From a virus, in the IMG/VR virus record IMGVR_UViG_3300009370_000056, positions 1 through 43,401 of that record: a stretch of DNA of 43,401 nucleotides; one strand, 5' to 3'. Below are positions 8,698-18,063 of this stretch, piece after piece. Below the pieces are notes generated by a model. That model was given only the letters and a program-made list of their open reading frames with translations, searched no databases and was not told where the DNA came from. Positions within the stretch are counted from its first letter, which is position 1. The number at the start of each line of letters is the position of its first letter. The position numbers and the translations under genes are program-made.

Positions 8698-9501
8698 TTA
8701 TTCCTCCTCTGCAAATTGGTGGATTTTTTTAATTAAAAACTTAACTAACTCCGACCTCATAATGTCCTCCTCCGAAAATTCAAACGTATATATTCCCATT
8801 TTAATGCTTTCTTCGTCGGAAAAAATATGTGATAACCCTTCAAATCCGCCATGTGAATTTTCATTTTTTAAATCAGTTTGCATTGGGTCAGCCAGTATGA
8901 AACATCTACATCCTTCTCCCATTCTGGTGAGGACAGTTATAATTTCTTTTATGGAGCTGTTTTGAGCTTCGTCAAGGATAATGCACTTATATTTCCAGTT
9001 CATACCTCTAGCGAAATTTACTGGGAACATGGAAACCCTTTTTTGGTCTTCTAATTTTTGGGCGGTGCTCTCTGTTAATAATTCGTCTAGCTTGTCAAGG
9101 AAGGGTAGATTATAGAATCTTAGTTTTTCGTTAGCATCACCGGGGAGATATCCCAAGCTTTTATCGGAACTTTCTACGGCAGACCGTAAGTACATTATAT
9201 CGTCTGCCGCCTTCATATTTAAAAGCTGAAGACCACAATACACAGAAAGGAGAGTCTTTGCTGTGCCCGCTGGACCATTAACAAAAACCACGTTAGTCGA
9301 AGGATCTAAAGCTACTCTAAAAAATTCTTTTTGCTTGTCGGTCCAAGAAAACTGATTTAACTTTATTTGCCTTTTTATTGGATTCGGGGTTTTGGGAGCC
9401 TTTCTGCTGGTTTCCGTTAGGTCTTTTGCAGTTTTTCTGTCACCACGAATTTTTACTTTGCTGCGCTGCCCCCTGTTTTCTGAAGACTCATGTTCTTTCA
9501 T
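8698..9501 (-). CDS. phoH: PhoH-like ATPase
   Basis: PhoH-family proteins are RNA-associated P-loop ATPases common in large phages; their role in infection is unsettled. This 267-residue copy has Walker A GPAGTAKT (76-83), the SAVESS...LGYLPG segment typical of the family (about 107-121), FARGM, Walker B IILDEAQN (174-181) and an ADPMQTD motif (204-210). The first 50 residues are a basic, low-complexity extension. The start overlaps the WbqC-like gene by 14 bases, tying it to the 3' end of the sugar operon. Confidence 0.92.
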   Translation of the reverse strand: MKEHESSENRGQRSKVKIRGDRKTAKDLTETSRKAPKTPNPIKRQIKLNQFSWTDKQKEFFRVALDPSTNVVFVNGPAGTAKTLLSVYCGLQLLNMKAADDIMYLRSAVESSDKSLGYLPGDANEKLRFYNLPFLDKLDELLTESTAQKLEDQKRVSMFPVNFARGMNWKYKCIILDEAQNSSIKEIITVLTRMGEGCRCFILADPMQTDLKNENSHGGFEGLSHIFSDEESIKMGIYTFEFSEEDIMRSELVKFLIKKIHQFAEEE

Positions 9502-10168
9502 CTTGCAAAAGATTACACTCTTTTACAAGTATATCTCTATAAGAATAATTATTCATAATCTCGTCAATTATTGAATAATTTTTGGAATAAGAAGTAAAAT
9601 AACTTACGCCAATACCATTGTTAGTAAATTTTTTCTCGTCAAAAGAGCCTCGGGTCCCGGCAAAGGTATAAAGCATGGTGGCTTTTTCTTTTTTACATAT
9701 ATAAAGAATTTTTTCATAAAACGACACTTTAACTTTACTGTATCCCATCGAAGAAAAAGTAAACTTAGCTTTAGAATCAAGTATGCTGTGGGCTAACCTA
9801 AATACACTATACGCAGATGTATGAGCAAAGCACTCGGTGGGGATATTAATAATTTCTTTTACAAGAGGGTACATTACGTCAAAGTTCGGGGAGCGCTTGT
9901 ATTGAACTTTGATAATTTTTAAAAATTTCTTTTTCCAGCTTTGGCTTTTGGGTTTTATATCCTTGGTTAGGATCATGTCTTTTGGGTTATGTTTTAGGGG
10001 TACCCTAAAATAGTAATCCTTGGAATTTAAATTGAGAATTGTCTTGTTTACCCAGCTTTTGTTATTGTAGGGCGTGTCGTCTAAAAAAATGAACTTATCT
10101 ACCCTTTTGGCTAAATCGTAATAAGCTTTAAACGGAAAAAAATTGGGTTGAACGACAGCTAGCTTCAT
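9488..10168 (-). CDS. WbqC-like family protein
   Basis: WbqC-like proteins occur in O-antigen clusters; the exact reaction is not settled. The family signature is clear: QPNFFPFKAYYDLAKRVD at the start, FLDDTPYNNKSWVNK near residues 28-42, then a RVPLKH segment. Length (226) is usual for the family. It sits at the 3' end of the sugar operon, overlapping its neighbours by 1 and 14 bases, as expected for a late step in modified-sugar synthesis or transfer. Confidence 0.8.
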   Translation of the reverse strand: MKLAVVQPNFFPFKAYYDLAKRVDKFIFLDDTPYNNKSWVNKTILNLNSKDYYFRVPLKHNPKDMILTKDIKPKSQSWKKKFLKIIKVQYKRSPNFDVMYPLVKEIINIPTECFAHTSAYSVFRLAHSILDSKAKFTFSSMGYSKVKVSFYEKILYICKKEKATMLYTFAGTRGSFDEKKFTNNGIGVSYFTSYSKNYSIIDEIMNNYSYRDILVKECNLLQDERT

Positions 10169-11142
10169 TAGTCTTCCGCGTCAAAAAAGAACATATGAAA
10201 AAGCCTTGAGTTGTATTTGTTCTCCCCAAAGTATTCAGATGCAGCGTGTATTAATTTGGCGTCCCAAACGACGAGTCTATTAAACACATTGCCAATAACA
10301 TCAACTGTTTCAAATTGGGTTTTGTCGTAAAATCCATTTTTAAAAATTTCAGATCTTAATTGTTCTTTGCTTTTGTTTAGTTGTTTAGATATTTTATCTG
10401 TAGGGTTTTCTCTTAAGCCGTTAACTTTACTTCTGTAAAATGTTGTGCCGCTTTCGGGTGGAGCGTCGGGAGTTAGAAAAACAACGGCGGCATAAGACTG
10501 TGTATCAACATGATAAACCAAGGGGTCTTCCGACGTGCAAAACTGAAAAACTCCATTAGCTCCATGAGTTTCCCAATTTTTTATTTTTTTGTGTAAAAGT
10601 TTACCCAAAATTTCTTTTACCCCGTCTGGCCTAAAATTTTCTTCAGTTCTTTGCCCTTTGTGATATTGCGGGTGGGGGCTGAAAGAGCCTCTGGATAGAG
10701 CGAAATCCCTTATGTGGTAAGGATCTTTGTAAAAATCATCAACAACAATTAAATTGGTGTCTAAGGTTTTATTTAAATCAAAGCTAAAATCTATTTCTTT
10801 CAGCCGAAAACCTAAGCTGGCGTCTATCTTTTTAACATTTTGCCATTTGTTTTTGTGTAAAATTTGCAGGAAAATATCTTCATCTGTTTTTAATTTTTCC
10901 GAGACAGGAATAACAAACCCAGAATTTAAAAATTTTTCATTTTTTTCGTAAAATTTATAAACATCTTTTCTTTCGTCACCATATTTTCCGTTAAAGGAAA
11001 AGTTCTTGTTAGCGAATAACCTTATTTTTTTTACACTCGTAGCGTCAGAGGCGCACCATCCCTTTAAAACCATGTTATCCTTGTCACCAGAAGAAATTCC
11101 GTCAACGTGAAGTTTTACGTCTTTTATTAGTGTTTCATGCAT
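10168..11142 (-). CDS. 2OG-Fe(II) oxygenase-like protein
   Basis: Residues 115-324 look like a double-stranded beta-helix dioxygenase of the DUF6445 type. His211 and Asp213 (YHVD), His299 (LIHAAS) and Arg313 (NSRLFH) fit the HxD...H...R pattern that binds iron and 2-oxoglutarate. The N-terminal ~110 residues form a separate beta-rich domain with the phrase VLKGWC. The gene lies inside the sugar operon, overlapping RmlB by 8 bases, so a sugar or glycoprotein hydroxylation is possible. The substrate is not predictable. Confidence 0.7.
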   Translation of the reverse strand: MHETLIKDVKLHVDGISSGDKDNMVLKGWCASDATSVKKIRLFANKNFSFNGKYGDERKDVYKFYEKNEKFLNSGFVIPVSEKLKTDEDIFLQILHKNKWQNVKKIDASLGFRLKEIDFSFDLNKTLDTNLIVVDDFYKDPYHIRDFALSRGSFSPHPQYHKGQRTEENFRPDGVKEILGKLLHKKIKNWETHGANGVFQFCTSEDPLVYHVDTQSYAAVVFLTPDAPPESGTTFYRSKVNGLRENPTDKISKQLNKSKEQLRSEIFKNGFYDKTQFETVDVIGNVFNRLVVWDAKLIHAASEYFGENKYNSRLFHMFFFDAED

Positions 11143-12076
11143 AATAATCTATAGCCTTTTTAAGGCCGCTTTTCAAGCTGGTTTTGGGTTTCCACTTTAA
11201 TTCTTTAACTACTCTACTGTTATTAATCGCATATCTAAAGTCATGACCTAAACGATCCTTTACAAACGAAATGAAGTCATTAGGATCCTTTTTCAATATT
11301 TTACAAATTTCGTGTATTATTTCTAAATTTGTTTTTTCACAATTTGCGCCAACCAAGTATGTTTCTCCTAGTCTGCCCTTTTTTAAGATCTTCCATATAG
11401 CGTCACAGTGGTCGCTCACATAAATCCAATCCCTGATATTGTCCCCCTTGCCATAAACAGGTATTTTGGCCTCGTTTAACAATGAGTCAATAACGGTGGG
11501 TATAAATTTTTCTTTGTGCTGGTTTGGGCCATAGTTGTTGCTGCAATTTGAAATCGTTATCGGCAAGCTGTGTGTGTGAAAATAAGATCTTACCAAAAAA
11601 TCAGAAGCTGCTTTCGACGCGGAATACGGGTTCCTTGGATCGTACGGAGTGCTTTCCGAAAACTTCTTGTCTCCCACATTCAAGTGTCCGTACACTTCGT
11701 CTGTTGATACGTGATGAAATCGCTGTATTTTGAATTTTAAGGCCGCTTTAAGTAAGTTGTGTGTCCCGAGTACGTTTGCCGATAAAAACGCGTCAGCGTC
11801 CAATATAGAGTTATCTACGTGTGTTTCTGCAGCGAGATGGACTACGTGTGTTATATCATGCTTGTAAAAGGTGTCGTACACTTTTCCGTAGTTTGACAAG
11901 TTGTAATTTTCTAGAAGGTATTTGGGGTTTTTGTAAACTTTTTTCGTGTTATCAAGTGAACCTGCGTAAGAAAGACAGTCTACATTAACAAGCTTGTAAA
12001 TTTGTTTTTTGTTTATAACGCGCTCTATAAAGTTAGAGCCGATAAACCCGCATCCTCCTGTTACTAGTAAGTTCAT
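11135..12076 (-). CDS. rmlB: dTDP-glucose 4,6-dehydratase
   Basis: Converts dTDP-glucose to dTDP-4-keto-6-deoxyglucose. It is an extended short-chain dehydrogenase of 313 residues with an NAD-binding TGGCGFIGS (6-14), HLAAETHVD (80-88), a catalytic S124-T125-D126-E127 in STDEVYG, and Y151-x3-K155 in YSASK. The Thr-Asp-Glu set separates dehydratases from plain epimerases. NCSNNYGPNQ and DWIYVSDHC follow in the usual places. It is made in the same operon as RmlA, which supplies its substrate. Confidence 0.95.
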   Translation of the reverse strand: MNLLVTGGCGFIGSNFIERVINKKQIYKLVNVDCLSYAGSLDNTKKVYKNPKYLLENYNLSNYGKVYDTFYKHDITHVVHLAAETHVDNSILDADAFLSANVLGTHNLLKAALKFKIQRFHHVSTDEVYGHLNVGDKKFSESTPYDPRNPYSASKAASDFLVRSYFHTHSLPITISNCSNNYGPNQHKEKFIPTVIDSLLNEAKIPVYGKGDNIRDWIYVSDHCDAIWKILKKGRLGETYLVGANCEKTNLEIIHEICKILKKDPNDFISFVKDRLGHDFRYAINNSRVVKELKWKPKTSLKSGLKKAIDYYA

Positions 12077-12085
12077 GGTTTTTTA

Positions 12086-12730
12086 TCAATTTTTGTATAT
12101 AATTTCCCCCTGAGGAGTTACCCTTTTGACTAATCGCTTTACTTTTCCTTCAATAACAAACGCGGGGTATTCTTCGGGGTCACACGCACGGAATAATCTA
12201 TATTTTTCTTCATTGCTTGCATTAATATTTATTTGACTATCTTCATATCTACGTTTCGGGGCGTAAGTAACATTAGCTTGATTTTGTTGAACAGCTTTAT
12301 CTAAATAAAATTTAGGTTTTTCAAAGAATTTTTTTATTAAAGGCTCAAATTCTTTAAAGCACTTATGTTTTAAATCATTAATTGTGTCATGTTCTCCGAT
12401 AGACACAGGAGCTTGGAGAACTATGTCGCCGGCGTCAAATGAATCAACCATTTCATGAATAGTTACGCCAGCCTGCTTGTCTCCCCAAATTAATGCCCAA
12501 TTTAATGGTTGTACGCCACGTTGCTGTGGTAATAATCCCGTGTGAATATTTACAGCGCATAATCGAGCTTGCTCTCTCATTTCTTTTGTTATTCTATGGG
12601 GCCATGACGCAGAAAAAATAATGTCAGGATTGTCCTCCACAATTTGTACGCCCCCTAGAGAGCTAATAATTTTCGTAGAAACTTCTCCGGCATCATTTGC
12701 TACATATAATTTAACTCGATACATAAGCAT
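12086..12730 (-). CDS. Sugar N-formyltransferase
   Basis: Predicted to formylate an amino sugar using 10-formyltetrahydrofolate. The formyltransferase core is plain: N61 and H63 in VNIHTGLLP, a PLNWAL segment, and HEMVDSFDAGDI (92-103) with the conserved Asp. A short C-terminal part with the PEEYPAF phrase resembles ArnA/VioF-type enzymes. The lack of a long C-terminal domain argues against methionyl-tRNA formyltransferase. It overlaps the aminotransferase fusion gene by 20 bases; a second ATG at 12724 is an alternative start. The neighbouring aminotransferase would make its amino-sugar substrate. Confidence 0.85.
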   Translation of the reverse strand: MLMYRVKLYVANDAGEVSTKIISSLGGVQIVEDNPDIIFSASWPHRITKEMREQARLCAVNIHTGLLPQQRGVQPLNWALIWGDKQAGVTIHEMVDSFDAGDIVLQAPVSIGEHDTINDLKHKCFKEFEPLIKKFFEKPKFYLDKAVQQNQANVTYAPKRRYEDSQININASNEEKYRLFRACDPEEYPAFVIEGKVKRLVKRVTPQGEIIYKN

Positions 12731-14177
12731 TACAGCTATTAAAATACCCCCTTATGACGGCGAACATGTACCTAACGTCCTCAGATGACATATTATCGTG
12801 AATGGGAACATATAACACGGCGCTTGGGTGGTATTTGCCAGATTGAATACCAAACTGTTCCAGCCTTTCGATGAGCTCGCCGACGATTTTATCTCCATCT
12901 TCAAAGTTCCCCGTGCCAAAATCGATCATGTAAACGGTGGGGGCCCATTTTTTATTTTTTATAAAACCTTCTATGTCTTTGCCTTCGTATGCGGCCCACC
13001 CTTCCGCACAAACATAATCATGAAATTGAGTCCAGTTATTTATTCTAGACTCGATATTAACACATTGATTTTGCAGATCTTTTTTAAAACGCTTTGCCTT
13101 CACGAAATCATAAGCGCCATAACCCCATAGTTCTTCGCTTGGAATCGAAGTGCCGATTATGAGTCCGCCGTAATTCATATCATAAATTTTTTGAGACGAA
13201 AATATAGAATAGTCGCTGAAATGAAAAACTTTGTCCTCTCTCCACGCGCAGTCTTCAATAATTTTTAACCCGAGATCTCTAGCGACCATAACTAATTCGT
13301 TGCCTTGCGATATTGGTATGCCAAATTCATGGATGAGTAGCACCACCTTACAGTCTGGTAATGATTCCCCTTGATTAACTACATATGCGGCGCCGACATT
13401 CTTAACGGCTTGTGTAACGCAGCCCGAAACGAAAGCGGTGTCAAATGTTTTGATGATCCCCACCTTGTCTCCCTTTCCTATTTTTAAATATTTTAATAAT
13501 GTGCTTATAGCATAACTACCCCTAGGAACGAAAGTATGCGGCGTATTTGGATCAAGCCATTTGTGCGGCTTTTTACTATCCGAATCTTCTATGTCCCGAA
13601 AACTTTTGAATGGCGAAAAGCGTATTATCGGAGTGTAAAATGGTTTTTTTAAAATAATGGGATACTCTTCAACGGCAAAATGTCGAAAAAAATTATATCT
13701 TGCTGGATTATACGAGACGCCAACGTCAATTGAGTGCCATTTTTTTCGTGTTAACATGCGTGCGGCGTGCCAAACCAATAGGGTGCTGGCTTTTATTTTT
13801 TTTCCTTCTTCTCCAGCAACTAATTGATGCATAAAAAGCACATCACCAATTGGCTTTAGAATAATCCCACCGACAACCTCCCCATCCTTCAGTAAAACAA
13901 AGCCTATGTGGGACGACAAGTCCCTCGGAAATGTTTCGTCATTAGGATCAAACCACATATTTCGAAGCAGATCTAAATCGTTTTCGATAAGCTCGCGATA
14001 CTCAATGTCTAAGTCTGGTCTCTCTAATTTGATGACTCTCCTAGAATTGTTTGAAAATTTATCCAGAAGGTCGAGAGAATATTGCCCCCTTAGAGGAATA
14101 CGGATGCCCTCAAGGACAATATCTTTCCCTTGGTAATTTTTTTCTGAAAAAATTGGTGATATAATTTCATTACTCAT
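12711..14177 (-). CDS. Fusion of GNAT-like acyltransferase and DegT/DnrJ-type aminotransferase
   Basis: Residues about 55-190 look like a GNAT acetyltransferase (GFVLLKDGEVVGGIILKP, then HQLVAGEEGKKIKASTLLVWHAAR as acyl-CoA binding helix). Residues about 215-480 look like a PLP-dependent sugar aminotransferase: HEFG (283-286), IIEDCAW with Asp309 for the pyridine nitrogen, and SSQK with Lys330 as likely Schiff-base lysine, followed by YGGLI. The pairing suggests that a 4-keto sugar is aminated and then acylated. The aminotransferase half is shorter than usual and its motifs are divergent, so activity is uncertain. Confidence 0.75.
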   Translation of the reverse strand: MSNEIISPIFSEKNYQGKDIVLEGIRIPLRGQYSLDLLDKFSNNSRRVIKLERPDLDIEYRELIENDLDLLRNMWFDPNDETFPRDLSSHIGFVLLKDGEVVGGIILKPIGDVLFMHQLVAGEEGKKIKASTLLVWHAARMLTRKKWHSIDVGVSYNPARYNFFRHFAVEEYPIILKKPFYTPIIRFSPFKSFRDIEDSDSKKPHKWLDPNTPHTFVPRGSYAISTLLKYLKIGKGDKVGIIKTFDTAFVSGCVTQAVKNVGAAYVVNQGESLPDCKVVLLIHEFGIPISQGNELVMVARDLGLKIIEDCAWREDKVFHFSDYSIFSSQKIYDMNYGGLIIGTSIPSEELWGYGAYDFVKAKRFKKDLQNQCVNIESRINNWTQFHDYVCAEGWAAYEGKDIEGFIKNKKWAPTVYMIDFGTGNFEDGDKIVGELIERLEQFGIQSGKYHPSAVLYVPIHDNMSSEDVRYMFAVIRGYFNSCNAYVSS

Positions 14178-15039
14178 ATTCGCAAATTGTTTCTAAATTT
14201 TTTATAGACTCTTCTAGGGTACATTTTTCATGAGGTTCGTTATTAATAAATTTAATAAAATTGAAAATCTCTTCTTTAAGTGGTTCTAGCTTTTTTATTC
14301 TTATGTTTTCTTTCATTCCGAAGCGAGATTCCTTGGTAAGCGTTTGGGTTATCAGGTCTCCGGAGTAAAGAGATTCGGGGGTGAGGATCTTTATTTGTCT
14401 TAGTTTTTGTGGGCTTATCCAAGAAGACTCGAGTAAAAAATATATATCGTTGTATAAAAAAGAAGCTAGAGCGTAAACTATATTGTTTTTTTCTTTAAAA
14501 ATTTTTTTCGTTTTTTGCTCTTGATTTAAGCCTTTCCAAAGAAAACGAACTATATCTATATCGTGGATCATTAAATCTAAAACCACGCTATCATTTTTTA
14601 TAGTTGGTTGATGTATGCCTAGCCTTTTTATGCTGAAGGTTAATATTTTTTTGTCTTTAATAACTTCTTTTATTTTCAGAACCACGGGATTATATCTTTC
14701 TATATGTCCTACGAAAATATTCTTTTTATATGGAAGAAGTTTCTTGGCGAGATCTAAGCTAGAATCTATTGGTTTTTCAATTAGCAGTTTTATTTTTGGA
14801 TTAATTTTTAATATATCTAAAGCAGTTTTAGCATGTGTTCCTGAAGGTGAGCAAATTGATACGCCATCTAAATTTTTGCAAGAATCTAAAAAAGAGTTAT
14901 AGTTTGTATATTTTTTATTAATGTGCTCCGGGTCAAACACTGAATCTACCTGAGCATTATTGTTAGATTTGTAGACCTTAAGATGCTTTGAACCCATATT
15001 ACCTAGCCCGCAGATTCCTATTTTGTTTTTTGATTTCAT
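14170..15039 (-). CDS. Gfo/Idh/MocA-type NAD(P)-dependent oxidoreductase
   Basis: Family members oxidise or reduce sugars, often nucleotide sugars. The 289-residue protein has a Rossmann GLGNMG (11-16), ICSPSGTHA near 62-70, the EKP motif (88-90) that fixes nicotinamide, GHIERYNP, and DLMIHDID (155-162) with His159 in the active-site position. It overlaps neighbours by 4-8 bases. In the operon it could make a keto sugar for the aminotransferase; the substrate is unknown. Confidence 0.85.
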   Translation of the reverse strand: MKSKNKIGICGLGNMGSKHLKVYKSNNNAQVDSVFDPEHINKKYTNYNSFLDSCKNLDGVSICSPSGTHAKTALDILKINPKIKLLIEKPIDSSLDLAKKLLPYKKNIFVGHIERYNPVVLKIKEVIKDKKILTFSIKRLGIHQPTIKNDSVVLDLMIHDIDIVRFLWKGLNQEQKTKKIFKEKNNIVYALASFLYNDIYFLLESSWISPQKLRQIKILTPESLYSGDLITQTLTKESRFGMKENIRIKKLEPLKEEIFNFIKFINNEPHEKCTLEESIKNLETICEYE

Positions 15040-16433
15040 AGGGGTCTATCAGCAGGGGTTCCGCCCACTATGTAAGTGGTTCGGGCTGATTTGCTTTTTT
15101 TATTTTTGGCTTTAGCTTCTAACATATCTACAATCAATTTCCAATCATGTCCATAAAAAGCTTCTGTTGGGGGCATTTTTTTTAAAAAATCTGTTTTAAT
15201 TATTAACTCAGCATGACCAATGCGATCTGGAATTAGCTGAGGAACCCTTATGTAGTCTTGTTTAGAGCTTCTTATAAAAGTGTTATAATAAACAAAATCA
15301 TAATCTGTGCCTTCTATCTCAGATAAATAATGTTCAAAATGATCGTTAGCCATTTCGTCATCGTTTGCTCCGAACAAGAAATATTTTCCGAGAGCATTTC
15401 GTATGGCGTAATTTATAATTGAGTAACCCCATCCCCCTTTATGTTCTGGGTTATTTTTAAAAATTATGCTATTTCCTTCTAGCCTGCGCTCTTGTATTTT
15501 TTTTAATATTTCTTCATCGGTTAAAATTTTGGACTTAAACTCTGGGCATCCGTCCCCAATAATAAAAGCTTCCCAATTATTTATGTTTTGATTTAACAGT
15601 TTTAAAATAGAGATTTTCGTTTGCTCTGGTCTGCCCCAGCAAGGAGTAACAACAGAAATTCTATATTTATTTATATTTGCTTTTTCTTGAAAATGTTTAA
15701 GAGAGTTTTTTTTACCTTTTTCTCCCCCCGTGTGAGCAGACCACATATAAGCGTCTTTATCAAAAGAGGAATTTATAAAATTTTCGTGAGGTAATTTTCT
15801 TATTTTTAATATTTTTCGAGAAATTAATTCTTCCACTGTAATTTTAAGAGTTACTTGGTCCCAAAACCAATGCCCCTTTTCAATTTTGTCTATTTTATTA
15901 TGAACGTTCATGCTGTTAACCCAAGAGTCTACTAAGGCCTTACAGGCTAAATTATTTTTTAACGCCATTACACCGCTTCTAATTTGATTATGAAATCCTT
16001 GTCCCACCGCTGTAGGACTTGGGTCCTCACCTACCAAAAGCAGTGCGTCATCATCGCCCATTTCCTCCTCAAACGAAAAACCTTTATTAATAAAAACATC
16101 AGCGTCAGTCATAATAAATAATTCTTCATTTAAAAATTTTTTAAAAGCCCACGAAAGAACCTTGGCTTTTCGGCAAGCCATAAACTCGGGCATATGGTTT
16201 CCGACTGTTCCACCCCAGCGATTTCTAGTTTTTACTTTCGGCACGCTTTTTTCGTCAATGATTTCATTGGTAATAATTATGTCGTGGTGAAGGTTTGTGA
16301 GTTGTTCTATATCTTGGTCATTAAGGTTTACTGTTGACAAAAACAATTTATGGTTAGGAAGTTTTTCTCCTGAGGTTTTTGTTAAAATTTTTCCCCACTC
16401 TAAATATTTTTTATCGAACTGAGAAACAATCAT
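15036..16433 (-). CDS. Two-domain glycosyltransferase
   Basis: Two GT-A-like units seem fused. The N-terminal one (about 1-240) has a DxD-type motif D110-A-D112 in IMTDADVFIN. The C-terminal one (about 257-465) begins with the family-2 phrase ISVVTPCWGRPEQ, has IIGDG near 291-295 and an NDDE segment (358-361). A soluble protein with no membrane span, so transfer would take place in the cytoplasm. Acceptor and donor are unknown; host lipid-linked glycan or a virion protein are both possible. Confidence 0.8.
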   Translation of the reverse strand: MIVSQFDKKYLEWGKILTKTSGEKLPNHKLFLSTVNLNDQDIEQLTNLHHDIIITNEIIDEKSVPKVKTRNRWGGTVGNHMPEFMACRKAKVLSWAFKKFLNEELFIMTDADVFINKGFSFEEEMGDDDALLLVGEDPSPTAVGQGFHNQIRSGVMALKNNLACKALVDSWVNSMNVHNKIDKIEKGHWFWDQVTLKITVEELISRKILKIRKLPHENFINSSFDKDAYMWSAHTGGEKGKKNSLKHFQEKANINKYRISVVTPCWGRPEQTKISILKLLNQNINNWEAFIIGDGCPEFKSKILTDEEILKKIQERRLEGNSIIFKNNPEHKGGWGYSIINYAIRNALGKYFLFGANDDEMANDHFEHYLSEIEGTDYDFVYYNTFIRSSKQDYIRVPQLIPDRIGHAELIIKTDFLKKMPPTEAFYGHDWKLIVDMLEAKAKNKKSKSARTTYIVGGTPADRPL

Positions 16434-17200
16434 GACGATAAATATCTTTCAATGTTTTCTTTTATTTCGTAAGGAATATCGCTTACGTTTAAAATTCGCT
16501 CGCGCAAGCTTTGAGTATGGCGTCCGTAAAATGGCTTGCTTTTAAAATGTAATATCTTAGAAGTGCGTCGATAATCGGCGTGCTCCTTAGCGTTTAAGGA
16601 AGCCACTGCATTTTCGAGGTTTTCTTTCGTTAAGTAACGGTCTTTGGTCGTGGAGATAAGAGAGCATAAAGCGGGGGTTTCCTTGTGCCCTCCACGCATA
16701 TGAGGAATAGTTCTTATCCATGATTCCACAAATTCTTTTCCCCAGTCAGTGTGAACCAAAAACCAACACCCTATGTAATCTAATCTATATCCTGCGTTGT
16801 TTGTTAAAACGGGGCGCTTACATACTTGTATATCACATTCATCATAAACTTCGTTAGAAAAATCCTTAACAACATACATATCACAATCAAGCATTAATAT
16901 GGGGTAGTTTTCTTTTTTGCATATTTGATATAACCCAACCGTTTTTTGACTGACTGCTAGTCTCCATTTTTCTGTGTGAACTTCAGGTCCTGATGAAATT
17001 GCTATTGCCGTAGTTTTCATAAATTCTACTTTATCAATAGTATTAATTATCCAATCCTTCTGCTCCTCCAACAAACCTAAATCATTAATTATAATTTTTT
17101 TAATTTTTTCGTTTGGAAAGTTTTCCGACAAAGAGCCGAGTAGAATTTTGGAAAATTCATAATAGTCTTGATTTACAGCTATATAAATTGTTAATTTCAT
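16430..17200 (-). CDS. Glycosyltransferase, GT-A fold
   Basis: A 256-residue soluble protein. The motif D105-C-D107 in LMLDCDMYV matches a metal-binding DxD. An N-terminal strand (TIYIAVNQDYYEFSKILL) is typical for donor binding, and a HFKSKPFYGRH segment near the end is GT8-like. Start and stop overlap neighbours by four bases. The donor sugar is presumably that made by the surrounding operon, which is inference from context. Confidence 0.75.
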   Translation of the reverse strand: MKLTIYIAVNQDYYEFSKILLGSLSENFPNEKIKKIIINDLGLLEEQKDWIINTIDKVEFMKTTAIAISSGPEVHTEKWRLAVSQKTVGLYQICKKENYPILMLDCDMYVVKDFSNEVYDECDIQVCKRPVLTNNAGYRLDYIGCWFLVHTDWGKEFVESWIRTIPHMRGGHKETPALCSLISTTKDRYLTKENLENAVASLNAKEHADYRRTSKILHFKSKPFYGRHTQSLRERILNVSDIPYEIKENIERYLSS

Positions 17201-18063
17201 TGGCTCACCCAGTTTGACAGGGAATCGTCTATAGCTTCTTTTGTATCTCTTATTTTAACGCCTGATGATAATAGTTTAGAGTTGTCGAGCAAACAATTAG
17301 ATCTTGGAGCTATTGCTCCAAATTTATAAAATTCTTCTTCGCTTTGAAAAAAGCTAAAATCATTTTTAATATTATGATAAGCCATCTGCTGCGTAACCCA
17401 AGCGGTTGTCACCGAGCCGGTGTTAACGACATTGTAAATGCCGGTATCACAATTCATTTCATATAAATCTAAACATGCTTTAACAAAATCAGCTCTATGA
17501 GAGATAGAGTTTTCTGCGTTTAATAATTTATCATAATTTTTTAATTTGCTAAAATAATTTCGAGAATTGTCAAATTCATCAAAAGGAATTCTCAAACGAC
17601 AAATATAAGAATTATCTTTATCAATTAAATCTTCAGCTAGGGCTTTGCATCCAGAATAAAAAGAACCATTATTAGTTTTAAAACAAAAATCGGGTGGGTC
17701 TTCCTCGGTGTAGCTTTTCGTATACCCATTGTAGATACATCCAGAAGAAATATGCATCAATTTTGTATAACCTGTTTCCACGCAAATGTCTGACAACATT
17801 TTTGGTAATACAACATTTCCTTCTATCGTTTCTGCCTTATGGTCTTCGCAAGCGTCTACGTTCGGTCTCCCTATGTATCCAGCGCAATTAATAATTAAAT
17901 CATAGCCCCTAAGATCAGAAGTGGTTAAGAAAGAATATAAGTCGGAATAATTACAATAATTTATATCTACCCGCGATATGCCTCTATATGGTAATTTCCT
18001 ATATTCTAACTCATTTATGAATTGAGTTCCTATGTATCCGGTTTGTCCTAATACTAATATCAT
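17197..18063 (-). CDS. NRS/ER-like 3,5-epimerase/4-reductase (RmlD superfamily)
   Basis: Predicted to finish a dTDP-deoxysugar such as rhamnose. The Rossmann start is GQTGYIG (6-12). NCAGYIGRPNVDACEDHKAET (59-79) and SGCIYNG (107-113) resemble plant and giant-virus NRS/ER proteins more than bacterial RmlD, which has STDYVFDG there. Cys109, Tyr136 and Lys140 (YSGCK) occupy the positions of the epimerase Cys and the YxxxK pair. No RmlC gene is present in the window, which fits a bifunctional enzyme. A plain RmlD-like reductase is the alternative. Confidence 0.75.
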   Translation of the reverse strand: MILVLGQTGYIGTQFINELEYRKLPYRGISRVDINYCNYSDLYSFLTTSDLRGYDLIINCAGYIGRPNVDACEDHKAETIEGNVVLPKMLSDICVETGYTKLMHISSGCIYNGYTKSYTEEDPPDFCFKTNNGSFYSGCKALAEDLIDKDNSYICRLRIPFDEFDNSRNYFSKLKNYDKLLNAENSISHRADFVKACLDLYEMNCDTGIYNVVNTGSVTTAWVTQQMAYHNIKNDFSFFQSEEEFYKFGAIAPRSNCLLDNSKLLSSGVKIRDTKEAIDDSLSNWVSQ

